A DNA stretch of 64,000 nt from Amycolatopsis balhimycina FH 1894 (lineage in GTDB: Bacteria; Actinomycetota; Actinomycetes; Mycobacteriales; Pseudonocardiaceae): assembly GCF_000384295.1 (NCBI RefSeq), contig NZ_KB913037.1:9313508-9377507 (forward strand), in the 5' to 3' direction. The notes below the pieces were generated by a model that saw only the letters and a program-made list of their open reading frames with translations, did no database searches and had not been told where the DNA came from. The position numbers were made by a program, and so were the translations under genes. Numbering within the stretch: the first letter of the stretch is position 1; each line of letters opens with the position of its first letter. Shown piece after piece: positions 19,116 to 27,351 of the stretch.

Positions 19116-19606
19116 GCGCGAACCGCTTCCTCTTCGTCGACCGGGATCCAGCCCTCGCCGAGGTCGATTTCGCCCACGTGGTGGTACGCGTCGGCGCCTC
19201 GTCGCGTGAACGTGTCCCGCAGTGGCACGGTGGCGCCGTTCATCGTGATGGTTCCCTGGAACCGCAACCGGTCGCCCACCCAGCCCGCGGAGCGCTGCAC
19301 CGCGCGTCCGCCGTTGCTGTCGTACCAGTCGGCGACGAATTCGCCGGTGGCCGGGTCGTAGCCCCACACGTAGCGGGCACTCAGCGGGGCCGGGTTCTCC
19401 GGTGTCGGCAGTTCGGCCGTGCCCAACGTGATCCAGAAGCCGCGCTGCTCACGGGCGCCGTCGATCCGCATCCGGATCGGCTTGCGCGGGCCGAACGGGG
19501 TCTCGTGGAAGACGCCGGGAGCGTCCCAGCTGCCCACGAAGAAGTCCAGCTCGCGCAGGCGCTTGTGCGGAACCGGTGCGCCGGTCCCGGTCGGATCGGA
19601 TGTCAT
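19112..19606 (-). CDS. DUF1579-like small beta-barrel protein
   Basis: This 164-aa protein starts with MTSDPTGTGAPVPHKRLREL. The segments DFFVGSWDAPGVFH, YVWGYDPATGEFVADWYDSN and DTFTRRGADAYHHVGEIDLG resemble the DUF1579 family of lipocalin-like barrel proteins. Its ATG has GAGAGGA upstream. Translational coupling to the LLM oxidoreductase suggests it binds or presents the same substrate, but no catalytic residues are recognised. Confidence 0.75.
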   Translation of the reverse strand: MTSDPTGTGAPVPHKRLRELDFFVGSWDAPGVFHETPFGPRKPIRMRIDGAREQRGFWITLGTAELPTPENPAPLSARYVWGYDPATGEFVADWYDSNGGRAVQRSAGWVGDRLRFQGTITMNGATVPLRDTFTRRGADAYHHVGEIDLGEGWIPVDEEEAVRA

Positions 19607-19625
19607 GGTGTTCCTCTCAAGTCGC

Positions 19626-19659
19626 TTCAATTTTGAAAGTACACTATTGAAAACATAGT
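19626..19659. promoter_or_regulatory. A/T-rich divergent promoter with two inverted repeats
   Basis: TTCAA-TT-TTGAA lies at 19626-19637 and ACTAT-N7-ATAGT at 19643-19659, in a conspicuously A/T-rich 90-base spacer between the LLM operon and the HxlR gene. Both are the size expected for a dimeric winged-helix regulator. Binding by the HxlR protein is inferred from position. Confidence 0.5.
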
Positions 19660-19696
19660 TGGCAAGGAAAGTTAGAGTTGGTAAAGTTGCCGCGCC

Positions 19697-20047
19697 ATGA
19701 AGGGGAAAGACGAGCCGGAGCCCGAGAACGGGTGCCCTGACTTCCACACGGCCATCGAGCTGATCGGCCGCCGGTGGACCGGCGTGATCTTGGTTCAGCT
19801 GTTTTCCGGCGCGTTGCGGTTCAACGAGTTGCGTGAACGCATCCCGCGCATCACCGACGCGATGCTTTCCCAGCGGCTCAAGGAGCTTGAGCTGGCCGGA
19901 GTCGTGGAGCGGGTGGTGACGGTCGCCCGACCGATCGAGGTTCGCTACACGCTTACGGGCATCGGCTCGCGACTGGGGCCGGTACTGGACGCGGTCAAGG
20001 CGTGGAGCGTCGACTGGGCGGCTCACCAGGCGGGAGAACTCGGTTGA
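19697..20047 (+). CDS. HxlR family transcriptional regulator
   Basis: This 116-aa winged-helix regulator has a conserved cysteine near the N-terminus (ENGCPDFHTAIELIGRRWTG) and recognition elements LRFNELRERIPRITDAMLSQ and RLKELELAGVVER, as in HxlR/YodB-type proteins that often sense electrophiles or redox state. It is transcribed away from the LLM/DUF1579 operon across an A/T-rich operator-like spacer and is likely its repressor. Confidence 0.92.
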   Translation: MKGKDEPEPENGCPDFHTAIELIGRRWTGVILVQLFSGALRFNELRERIPRITDAMLSQRLKELELAGVVERVVTVARPIEVRYTLTGIGSRLGPVLDAVKAWSVDWAAHQAGELG

Positions 20048-20125
20048 GGTCCGTCAAACGGCCGATGACGGCCTCGTCCGCCGTTCCGGGATCTGTCACG
20101 GCAGGGACCACGCCACAGGAGTGTC

Positions 20126-22348
20126 ATGACCACCAGTCGCCCCGCCGGACCGCTGCTGGCGGTCAAGCACACGGTCCCGCCGGTGCGGCGGGGGACTGTC
20201 GAGCGCGCCGAACTGGAGCAGGTGCTCCGTGACGCCGACAGCCGCCTGATCCTCGTCGCGGCACCTGCCGGCTGGGGCAAGACCAGCCTGCTCGGCCGGT
20301 GGGCCGCGGACCCGGGGCCGGAGGTCACCGTGGCGTGGGTGTCGCTGGACGAGGGCGACGACGATCCGGTGCGGTTCTGGCGCTATGTGCTGACCGCGCT
20401 CCACGAGGCGGGCGCGGTCGGATCGGCCGCGCTCGAAGCCGTGGTCGCGCCGGGTGCGGAGCCGATCGATCTCGCCCTGCCGATCCTGCTCAACGAGCTG
20501 GCCGCGTCCTCTCGGCGGCACGTGCTGGTGCTCGACGACTACCACGTGCTCGCCGACGCACGCATCCACGAGAGCCTCGAGTACCTCATCGGATACCTGC
20601 CGCCCACGGTGCGGATCGTCGTCGCCGGGCGGGCCGACCCGCCGCTCCCGCTGGCCCGGCTGCGGGCCCGCGGTGAGCTGACCGAGCTGCGCGCCGACGA
20701 CCTGCGTTTCACCCCCACCGAGGCGGCCGGCCTCGTCGGCGCGGTTTCCGGCCGGACGCCGGCGGCCGGTGACGTGCTGGCGGCGTGGCGGCGGACCGAG
20801 GGCTGGGCCGCCGGCCTGCAGCTCGTCGGGCTGGCGCTGCGCAACGGCGCCGACGGCGCGGCGGGGGACCGGCACGTGCTGGACTACCTCGCGTCCGAAG
20901 TACTGCCCTCTCTCGACCCGGCCGGCCGGGACCTGCTCGTCGCGACCGCGCGACTCGAACGACTCTCCGGCGCCTTGTGCGACGCGGCACTGGGCACCAC
21001 CGGCTCGGCCGGGATCCTGGACGCGCTCGACCGCGCCGACCTCTTCGTCACGTCGATGGACGCCGCCGGCGAGTGGTACCGCTGCCACCCGCTGCTGCGT
21101 GACGCCCTGCTGCGCGAATCACCGGACGGGCGTGACGTTCTCGCCCGGGCGGCCGCCTGGTACGCCGGGCAGGGCCGCCTGGACGACGCCGTGCACCACC
21201 ACCTGCTCGCGGGCGACCCCACCGCCGCCGCCGAGGTGCTGCGGGACGGGTCCGGCTGGTTCCTCGATCGGGGGCTCGCCACCACTTTCCTGTCCCTCGG
21301 CGAACGGCTGCCCGAGGACGCTGTGTCGCCGCAGCTCGCGTTGGCGCTCGCCTACGCCGCCCGGCCCGGCTCCGGGGACGGGCGCGTCGCGCACTGGCTG
21401 GACCTGGCCGAGCGCGGGACCGGTCCGGAGCACTCCGTCTTCGGCTGGCACGACGCCCGCGCCGCACTGCTGACCATGCGCGCGGTCAGCGTTCCGGAGT
21501 CGGAACCGGAGGTCGCCATCGAGCTGGCCGAGCGGGCGGTGGCGCTCGAGGACGCCGCCGATGCCGGGCCTTCTCCCGCGGCGCGAGCCGCCTTGGGCAG
21601 TGCATACGCTCGCAGCGGCCGGTTCGCCACCGCGGCACCGATGCTGCTGGATTCCTGGCGGCAGCGGGAAACCGCCGGCTGGACCGTGGGTCTCTCCGTG
21701 CAGATCGGCGGCTTGCTCGGCCTCACGCTCCTCGCGCTCGACCGCGGCGACGACGTCGACCGGCTGCTGCGCCAGGCCGTGCCGCTCGCCGACCGCGTCG
21801 AGCAGGACTGGGGCGCCGCCGCCATCCCGGTCGTCGCCGCGCTGCGCGTCGTCCAGGGGCGGCACGCGTACCTGCGCGGCGACGTCCGGGTGGCTCGCGA
21901 CCTCCTCGAGCGGGCGATCGCGAACGCCGAGGCCGACGCCCGGCACCTGACCGTCATCGGCGCCCTGGTCTTCCTGGCCGACGCCGAGCTGGGCTGCGGC
22001 CACGCCCCCGCCGCCCGCACGGCCCTCGCCCGCGCGAGAGAGTTCGCCGACGACAACGCACCGGTGACGCCGACCGCGGCGGAGTGGCTGGAGCGGGCCG
22101 AACAACGGATCGGACGGGCGTCGGTCCGGACGGCCACCCGCGCGGGCCGGCTCGCCGAGCCGCTCACCGACCGCGAGCTGTCGATCCTGCGGGTCATGCC
22201 CGGATCGGTGTCGCAGCGCGAGATCGCGGCCGCGCTCTACCTCTCGATCAACACGGTCAAGGCCTACACGAAGAGCCTGTACCGCAAGCTCGGCGTCGGC
22301 TCCCGCGCCGACGCGGTGGCCGCCGCTCGCGACCTCGGCCTCATCTGA
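20126..22348 (+). CDS. MalT-like LuxR family regulator with P-loop ATPase
   Basis: This 740-aa protein opens with a MalT-type STAND ATPase: Walker A AAPAGWGKTSLL near residue 50 and LVLDDYHVL (Walker B) near residue 135. A long TPR-like helical region follows, ending in a LuxR HTH (LTDRELSILRVMPGSVSQRE, then INTVKAYTKSLYRKLGV) at the C-terminus. The ATG has ACAGGAG upstream. It is followed on the same strand by an inverted repeat and an operon encoding a small protein, an Acg-like nitroreductase, a membrane protein and an FAD monooxygenase, which it probably regulates. Confidence 0.92.
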   Translation: MTTSRPAGPLLAVKHTVPPVRRGTVERAELEQVLRDADSRLILVAAPAGWGKTSLLGRWAADPGPEVTVAWVSLDEGDDDPVRFWRYVLTALHEAGAVGSAALEAVVAPGAEPIDLALPILLNELAASSRRHVLVLDDYHVLADARIHESLEYLIGYLPPTVRIVVAGRADPPLPLARLRARGELTELRADDLRFTPTEAAGLVGAVSGRTPAAGDVLAAWRRTEGWAAGLQLVGLALRNGADGAAGDRHVLDYLASEVLPSLDPAGRDLLVATARLERLSGALCDAALGTTGSAGILDALDRADLFVTSMDAAGEWYRCHPLLRDALLRESPDGRDVLARAAAWYAGQGRLDDAVHHHLLAGDPTAAAEVLRDGSGWFLDRGLATTFLSLGERLPEDAVSPQLALALAYAARPGSGDGRVAHWLDLAERGTGPEHSVFGWHDARAALLTMRAVSVPESEPEVAIELAERAVALEDAADAGPSPAARAALGSAYARSGRFATAAPMLLDSWRQRETAGWTVGLSVQIGGLLGLTLLALDRGDDVDRLLRQAVPLADRVEQDWGAAAIPVVAALRVVQGRHAYLRGDVRVARDLLERAIANAEADARHLTVIGALVFLADAELGCGHAPAARTALARAREFADDNAPVTPTAAEWLERAEQRIGRASVRTATRAGRLAEPLTDRELSILRVMPGSVSQREIAAALYLSINTVKAYTKSLYRKLGVGSRADAVAAARDLGLI

Positions 22349-22350
22349 AC

Positions 22351-22380
22351 CCACCCCGGGTAGAACTCCCACCGGGGTGG
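22351..22380. promoter_or_regulatory. inverted repeat downstream of the MalT-like regulator
   Basis: CCACCCCGG (22351-22359) and CCGGGGTGG (22372-22380) form a perfect 9-base inverted repeat with a 12-base centre containing GTAGAACTCCC. It could terminate the regulator mRNA. Its resemblance to the CCTGGGGT cluster near 14400, and its position 36 bases before the next start codon, make an operator for a LuxR-type activator at least as likely. Confidence 0.45.
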
Positions 22381-22415
22381 TGCGCCGGCACCCGGGCCGG
22401 CGGCACGCTCGCCCC

Positions 22416-22631
22416 ATGAACACCGACGCCTCCCGCTACCGGGTCACCGTGGCCGGTCCCGTGGCCGAGGGCGTTCTCGCGACACTCCGCGCGCGTTTCG
22501 ACCTCGAGTCCGTCCGGCCCGGCGACGACGGCACCGAGCTCGTGGTGGCCGGGGTGGACCAGGCGGCCCAGCGAGCCCTGCTGACCCTGCTCTGGGACAC
22601 CGGCCACGTCGTTCGCTCCGTCACCCCGTGA
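22416..22631 (+). CDS. small hypothetical protein with a ferredoxin-like pattern
   Basis: This 71-aa protein (MNTDASRYRVTVAGPVAEGV, later FDLESVRPGDDGTELVVAGV and DQAAQRALLTLLWDTGHVV) alternates strands and amphipathic helices in a beta-alpha-beta arrangement like small ACT/ferredoxin-fold proteins. It lies immediately after the LuxR-associated inverted repeat and before the nitroreductase gene. No function is recognised. Confidence 0.7.
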   Translation: MNTDASRYRVTVAGPVAEGVLATLRARFDLESVRPGDDGTELVVAGVDQAAQRALLTLLWDTGHVVRSVTP

Positions 22632-22651
22632 TTCCGGACTGGAGGCTCACC

Positions 22652-23860
22652 ATGCAGACCGTCTCGAACGACCCGGTCGCGGCACCGCGGCCGGCCGGCG
22701 GATTCAGCCGCCGGCGCCTGCTGAAACTGCTCGGCGCCGGCGGTGCCACCGTGGTCGTCGCGGGCACCGGCGCCTTGAGCTACCGGGTCTACGACACCGC
22801 CGCGCTCGGCCCGGGGCGTGGCGACGCCTACGACCCGTGGCAGCACTGGCGGGAGACGCCGGGCTTGCTCGGTGCGGTGGGGGCGGCGGTACTGGCACCG
22901 AGCCCGCACAACACCCAGCCGTGGGGCTTCGGGATCCGCGCCGACGGCGTGGACGTGTATGTCGACGCGGCCCGCGACACCGGCACGGTCGATCCCTTTC
23001 ACCGCGAGCAGCACGTCGGCATCGGCTGCGCGCTCGAGAACCTCGTGCTGGCGTGCCGGGCGCGGGGACTGCTCCCGACGGTGACGCTGCTGCCCGACGG
23101 CCCGGCCGGTCCGCGGATCGCCGAGGTCGCCGTCCGGCCCGGGCCGCCGGCGCCCAGCCCTCTGTACGACGCGATCGGCGACCGGCACACCAACCGCGGA
23201 CCCTTCGAGGCCACCGCGATCGAGCCCGAAACGCTGAACGAACTGGCCGACCGGACCGGGGCGGACGACGTCGAAGTGCGCTGGATCGCCGATCCGGCAC
23301 CCCGGGCGGCGATGAGCCGGCTCCTGATCGACGCCGCGGCGGCCCTGTGCGACGACGACCAGCAGTCGCGGGACAACTTCGCGTGGTTCCGCGGCACCAA
23401 CGACGACATCCAGCGCTACCGGGACGGACTGACCTTGGGCGGCCAGGGGTTCGGCCCGCTGATGCTCGCGATCGCCAAGCTGCTGCCGGCGTCGTCACGC
23501 GCCGACGGCGATCAGTTCTGGCTCAAGCAGACGACGACGGTGCACACGGCGACCGCCGCGGCTTACGGCGTGCTCACGTCCCGCACGCCCGACGACCGGG
23601 CCACCCAGCTCACCGCCGGGCGGCTGCTCGAGCGCATCCACCTCGCCGCGACCGGCCGGGGCATCGCCCTGCACCACATGAACCAGGTCACCGAGCGGAT
23701 CGATCGTGAACGCAGTACCGGGGCCGCGCCGGCGTTCGGGCCGCGGTTCGCCGAGCTGCTGCCGCGCGGGGAGCAGCCGCTGCTGACCTTCCGCGTCGGC
23801 TATCCCGTGCGCGCGGCGGCCCCCAGCCCGCGCCGCGCGGCCGCGCAGGTCGTCCGATGA
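22652..23860 (+). CDS. exported Acg-type nitroreductase family protein
   Basis: This 402-aa protein starts at an ATG with GGAGG 6 bases upstream. FSRRRLLKLLGAGGATVVVA near residue 18 is a twin-arginine signal with a hydrophobic stretch, so it may be exported folded with its flavin. APSPHNTQPWGFGI (about residue 85) and DRHTNRGPFE (about 180) are typical of the Acg/nitroreductase-like proteins of actinobacteria, some of which bind or sequester FMN rather than reduce nitro groups. It is coupled by ATGA overlap to the next membrane protein. Confidence 0.87.
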   Translation: MQTVSNDPVAAPRPAGGFSRRRLLKLLGAGGATVVVAGTGALSYRVYDTAALGPGRGDAYDPWQHWRETPGLLGAVGAAVLAPSPHNTQPWGFGIRADGVDVYVDAARDTGTVDPFHREQHVGIGCALENLVLACRARGLLPTVTLLPDGPAGPRIAEVAVRPGPPAPSPLYDAIGDRHTNRGPFEATAIEPETLNELADRTGADDVEVRWIADPAPRAAMSRLLIDAAAALCDDDQQSRDNFAWFRGTNDDIQRYRDGLTLGGQGFGPLMLAIAKLLPASSRADGDQFWLKQTTTVHTATAAAYGVLTSRTPDDRATQLTAGRLLERIHLAATGRGIALHHMNQVTERIDRERSTGAAPAFGPRFAELLPRGEQPLLTFRVGYPVRAAAPSPRRAAAQVVR

Positions 23861-24516
23861 GCGCGCGTCGGCTTGCCGGCGGTCTCGGCCTGGCCGGCGG
23901 GCTGATCGGCGTCGCCGCCGGGCTGACGCAGGCGATCGCGGGCGACCGGATCCCGCAGTGGAGCGGGGACAAGCAGACCCCCGCCGCGCTGGGGCTGCTC
24001 ACCGTCGCGCTGTCGTTGGTCGCCGTGCTCGCAGCGGTTCGGCAGCACCGGACCGGGCTCACCGCCGGGCAGCGAGCCGCGTGCGCTCTGGGGCTGGCCG
24101 GCCCGGGCCTGCTGTGCCTCACCACGGTGGGCAGGCTCTGGTACCTGCCGGCCGTGCTGCTGATCGTGGCAGGGGCTTTGACGATCGAATCCTGGCGCGA
24201 CACGGCCGCCGCGGTGGCCACCGGCCGGTGGCGCGTCCTGCTCGGCGCTCTCGGTTGCTGCCAGCTGCTGATGTCGGCCACCGCGGCGCCCGCGCCGATG
24301 GTGCTCGGCGCCCTCGGCGGCATCGCTCTTCTCGCCGCCGCCTGGGTGGACCCCCGACCCCGGTGGGGGCTCTGGGCACTCGTCGTCGCCGGGACCGTCC
24401 CCTTCGCCGTCCTGGGCTGGACGGCGATCGTGCCCCTGCTCGTCACCGTCGAGGCGTTCGCCCTCGCCGCGGTGCGCAAACCCGTTGCAGGAAAACAAGA
24501 CAGGAGTACGTCATGA
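23857..24516 (+). CDS. polytopic membrane protein
   Basis: This 219-aa protein has six or seven hydrophobic segments and small-residue-rich helices (LAGGLGLAGGLIGVAAGL, LGLLTVALSLVAVLAAV, LLGALGCCQLLMSATAA). No family is recognised. The ATG overlaps the stop of the nitroreductase gene, and the end overlaps the FAD monooxygenase start, so it is the middle of a tightly coupled operon. It might anchor or supply substrate to the neighbouring flavoproteins; this is an inference. Confidence 0.8.
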   Translation: MSARRLAGGLGLAGGLIGVAAGLTQAIAGDRIPQWSGDKQTPAALGLLTVALSLVAVLAAVRQHRTGLTAGQRAACALGLAGPGLLCLTTVGRLWYLPAVLLIVAGALTIESWRDTAAAVATGRWRVLLGALGCCQLLMSATAAPAPMVLGALGGIALLAAAWVDPRPRWGLWALVVAGTVPFAVLGWTAIVPLLVTVEAFALAAVRKPVAGKQDRSTS

Positions 24517-25910
24517 TCGAGCAGACCACTGTCGCGATCGTCGGTGCCGGCCCCGCCGGGCTGTTGCTCGCCGGAGACCTGGCCCGGGCCGGCGTCGACG
24601 TGACCGTGCTGGAGCGGCGCGGCACCGAGTCCAACCTGACCCGGGCGTTCGGCGTCCACGCCCGCACGCTGGAGCACCTGGATGCCCGCGGGCTGGCCGA
24701 CGAGGTCGTCGCCGGCGGTGCGCCGGTCCGGCACCTGCGCCTCTTCGACCACCTGCGGATCGACCTGGGGACACTGCCGACGAGGTTCCCGTACCTGCTG
24801 ATCACCCCGCAGTACAACGTGGAACAGGTGCTCGGGAAGCGCGCGATCACCGCCGGTGCGCGCATCGTGCGCGACGCCGAGGTGACAGCGCTGCGGCAGG
24901 ACTCCGACGGCGTCGAGCTCACCGTCGGCGGCGCGGTGATCCGAAGTGACTACGCGGTCGGCGCCGACGGCGTGCACAGCGCCGTCCGCGAGGCACTCGG
25001 CCTGCCGTTCCCCGGCCAGTCGGTGCTGACCTCGATCATGCTCGCCGACGTACGGCTGACCGACGCTCCGGAGGACGTGCTCGCGGTCAACGCCGTCGGT
25101 GACGCGTTCGCGTTCGTCGCTCCGTTCGGCGACGGCTGGTACCGGATCTTCGCGTGGGACCGCCGCCACCAGCTGCCCGACACCGCACCGGTGACCCTCG
25201 ACGAGATCCGCGCCGTGACCCGCCGCGCGCTGGGCACCGACTTCGGGGTGCGCGAGGCCCGGTGGATGTCCCGGTTCCACAGCGACGAACGCCAGGCGCC
25301 GCACTACCGGGTGGGACGGGTGTTCCTGGCCGGCGACGCCGCGCACGTCCACTCGCCGGCGGGCGGCCAGGGCATGAACACCGGGCTGCAGGACGCGGCC
25401 AACCTCGGCTGGAAGCTCGCGGCGGCGGCGCGGGGCTGGGCGCCCGAGGGGCTCCTCGACACCTACGAGGACGAGCGGCACCCGGTCGGCCGTCTGGTCC
25501 TGCGCAGCAGCGGCGCCATCATCCGGCTGGCGATGATCAAGTCGCGGGCCGGACGCCTGGCCCGCACCGTCGTGGGCGGCGCCGCGCTGCGTCTCCCACC
25601 GGTGGCGCGCAAAGCCGCCGGCACCATCTCCGGCATCGGCATCGACTATCCCCAGGCGCCCCGGGTGCGGGACATCGCGTTGCGGGACTCCCGCCGGTTG
25701 TACGAGGTGCTGCGCGACGGCAAGTTCGTGCTCGTGGCGCCGGAAGCGGCCAGGCCCGCGATCGCCGGCCGGGAGGACCGGGTCGTGCTCGCCCCGCCGG
25801 CCGACGCGGCAGTGCCGTGGACCCTGGTCCGCCCGGACGCGCACGTGGCCTGGCAAGGCGAGCCGGCCACCCTGCGCGCCGCGCTGGTACGCGCGGGACT
25901 ATCCGGATGA
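24513..25910 (+). CDS. FAD-dependent aromatic monooxygenase (PHBH fold)
   Basis: This 465-aa protein starts at an ATG with AGGAG upstream. It shows the three group A flavoprotein hydroxylase fingerprints: VAIVGAGPAGLLLAGDLARA (ADP binding), YAVGADGVHSAVREALGL (DG motif) and FLAGDAAHVHSPAGGQGMNT (GD motif). A thioredoxin-like C-terminal part is retained. The relatives include the rifampicin and polyketide hydroxylases. The gene ends the nitroreductase operon. The substrate is not predictable; hydroxylation or inactivation of an aromatic compound is the general role. Confidence 0.92.
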   Translation: MIEQTTVAIVGAGPAGLLLAGDLARAGVDVTVLERRGTESNLTRAFGVHARTLEHLDARGLADEVVAGGAPVRHLRLFDHLRIDLGTLPTRFPYLLITPQYNVEQVLGKRAITAGARIVRDAEVTALRQDSDGVELTVGGAVIRSDYAVGADGVHSAVREALGLPFPGQSVLTSIMLADVRLTDAPEDVLAVNAVGDAFAFVAPFGDGWYRIFAWDRRHQLPDTAPVTLDEIRAVTRRALGTDFGVREARWMSRFHSDERQAPHYRVGRVFLAGDAAHVHSPAGGQGMNTGLQDAANLGWKLAAAARGWAPEGLLDTYEDERHPVGRLVLRSSGAIIRLAMIKSRAGRLARTVVGGAALRLPPVARKAAGTISGIGIDYPQAPRVRDIALRDSRRLYEVLRDGKFVLVAPEAARPAIAGREDRVVLAPPADAAVPWTLVRPDAHVAWQGEPATLRAALVRAGLSG

Positions 25911-25944
25911 CGCCCCGGTTCACCCCTCAGTCCGGCGCCGAACC

Positions 25945-26020
25945 ATGCCAACCATGTCTGGCATAACTACAAATTTGCAACGGTACAAAGTTTGGTACCA
26001 TTTCACTGGGGTGCTAGGCT
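25945..26020 (+). promoter_or_regulatory. promoter and operator-like repeats of a TetR gene
   Basis: Inverted repeats ATGCCA-N8-TGGCAT (25945-25964) and GGTAC-N8-GTACC (25982-25999) flank a CAAATTTG palindrome. A candidate -35 TTGGTA (25992-25997) is followed after 17 bases by TAGGCT (26015-26020). Transcription would then begin almost at the start codon, implying a leaderless mRNA. The repeats are plausible autoregulatory sites. Confidence 0.45.
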
Positions 26021-26023
26021 CCG

Positions 26024-26695
26024 GTGGTGACCTCCCTCGACTCCGAACCCGGGCGCCGGGAACGAAAGAAGGCGGCAACTCGCCGCACGCTCAGCGACAC
26101 CGCCATGCGGCTTTTCTTCGAGCGCGGCTTCGACGACGTCACCGTCCGGGAGATCGCCGAGGCGGCGGACGTGTCGGCGACGACGTTGATGAACTACTTC
26201 CCGTCCAAGGAAGCCTTGGTGTTCGATCTGGACGAGGACATCGAGCGCTCGCTCGTCGCGGCGGTGGCCGAACGTCCGCCGGACACCTCCGTGCCAGAGG
26301 CCTTGCGGCGCTACATGCGGGCGCGCGTCGAGCGCGCGGTCTCGGGCCCGCACGATTCCCAGTTCATGAAGCTCGTGGTGACGACACCGGCGCTGAGCGA
26401 CTACTGGCGCAAGATGTGGCTACGCCACGAAGAGGCACTCAGCCGCGTGCTGGCTCAGGAATTCGCGCGGGCCGAAGGAGACCTGCGGTGCCGGGCTCTG
26501 GCCCACTTCACCCTGGAAGCCTTCACGCTGGCCACGCAGTCCGCCGACACGACCCGGATGATCGACGTGGCCTTCGAGATCCTGGAGCACGGCTGGCCGT
26601 CCGCCACCGAGGCCCACCGCCGTCAGGCCGGAGGCTCGTCGGGGAGTAGGTCCAGCGGGTTGGCGGCGGTCCCTTCGGCGGAACCATTTCTCTGA
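26024..26695 (+). CDS. TetR family regulator
   Basis: This 223-aa regulator has its HTH at about residues 15-60 (ATRRTLSDTAMRLFFERGFD, then DVSATTLMNYFPSKEALVF). A typical TetR helical C-terminal domain follows. No Shine-Dalgarno is seen at the GTG starts (26024 or 26027), consistent with a leaderless transcript from the promoter just upstream. Its last 73 bases overlap the end of an oppositely oriented TetR gene. The last 25 residues (Ser/Gly-rich) exist only in this overlap and are not part of the domain. Confidence 0.88.
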   Translation: MVTSLDSEPGRRERKKAATRRTLSDTAMRLFFERGFDDVTVREIAEAADVSATTLMNYFPSKEALVFDLDEDIERSLVAAVAERPPDTSVPEALRRYMRARVERAVSGPHDSQFMKLVVTTPALSDYWRKMWLRHEEALSRVLAQEFARAEGDLRCRALAHFTLEAFTLATQSADTTRMIDVAFEILEHGWPSATEAHRRQAGGSSGSRSSGLAAVPSAEPFL

Positions 26696-27267
26696 TCGCT
26701 CCAGCCGTTCTCGAGCAGGTCGAAGATGGCATGCACGGACTCGCGCGGGTGCGGGTCGAGCCCGGCGAGACCGGGAACCTCGAGGACGAACCGGGCGAGG
26801 GCGTGCAGGGCGGGGTCGGTGGTCTCACGGCCGGTGGCCGCGGCGATCGCCGCGGCCAGGACGCCTTCCGCGGAGGTCCACAGTTTGCGCTGGTACGCGC
26901 GCAACGCCGGGGTGCGCAGGATCAGGTCGAGCATCTCACGCCGCTCGGCCGACATGTCCGTCGCGAACGGTCCGCGGCTCAGCATGAACCCGCGCAGCGC
27001 CGCCAGCACCGACTGGCCGGCGGGCCGGTCGCGGACGGTCGCGGCGAGTGCCTCGCGTCGTTCGACACCATCGTCGAAGATCACTGCTTCCTTGCCGTCG
27101 GGAACGTGCTTGAACAGTGTGGCCAGCGAGACGTCGGCCTCCTCCGCGATCTGGGCCACCGTCACGCCGTCGTAGCCACGCTCGAGGAACAAGCGCAACG
27201 CCGCCGCGGCCAGCGCCTGGCGCGTCTGGACCTTCCGGCGCTCCCGGCGCCCCATCGTCGTGGCCAT
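26623..27267 (-). CDS. TetR family regulator, divergent from an FAD monooxygenase
   Basis: This 214-aa protein begins MATTMGRRERRKVQTRQALA and has a TetR HTH (ALRLFLERGYDGVTVAQIAE and DVSLATLFKHVPDGKEAVIF) in residues 10-65. It is transcribed away from the TetX-like monooxygenase gene, with only 84 bases between the start codons, and is the likely repressor of that gene. Its 3' end overlaps the neighbouring TetR gene on the other strand. The two proteins are similar in domain layout, which suggests an old duplication. Confidence 0.92.
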   Translation of the reverse strand: MATTMGRRERRKVQTRQALAAAALRLFLERGYDGVTVAQIAEEADVSLATLFKHVPDGKEAVIFDDGVERREALAATVRDRPAGQSVLAALRGFMLSRGPFATDMSAERREMLDLILRTPALRAYQRKLWTSAEGVLAAAIAAATGRETTDPALHALARFVLEVPGLAGLDPHPRESVHAIFDLLENGWSDQRNGSAEGTAANPLDLLPDEPPA

Positions 27268-27292
27268 GGGCTCACGGTACCTCAGAAAGCAG

Positions 27293-27330
27293 AAGACATC
27301 TGAATCCAGAGTCGCTATACTTTCAGAGTC
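27293..27330 (+). promoter_or_regulatory. sigma-70-like promoter with direct repeats
   Basis: AAGACA (27293-27298) and TATACT (27316-27321) are separated by exactly 17 bases, a good vegetative-type promoter for the monooxygenase gene. CAGAGTC is directly repeated at 27307-27313 and 27324-27330. CTGAA/TTCAG half-sites lie around the -10 box, as expected for a repressor operator bound by the divergent TetR protein. Confidence 0.55.
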
Positions 27331-27351
27331 ACTTCGAGTTCAGGAGGAATC

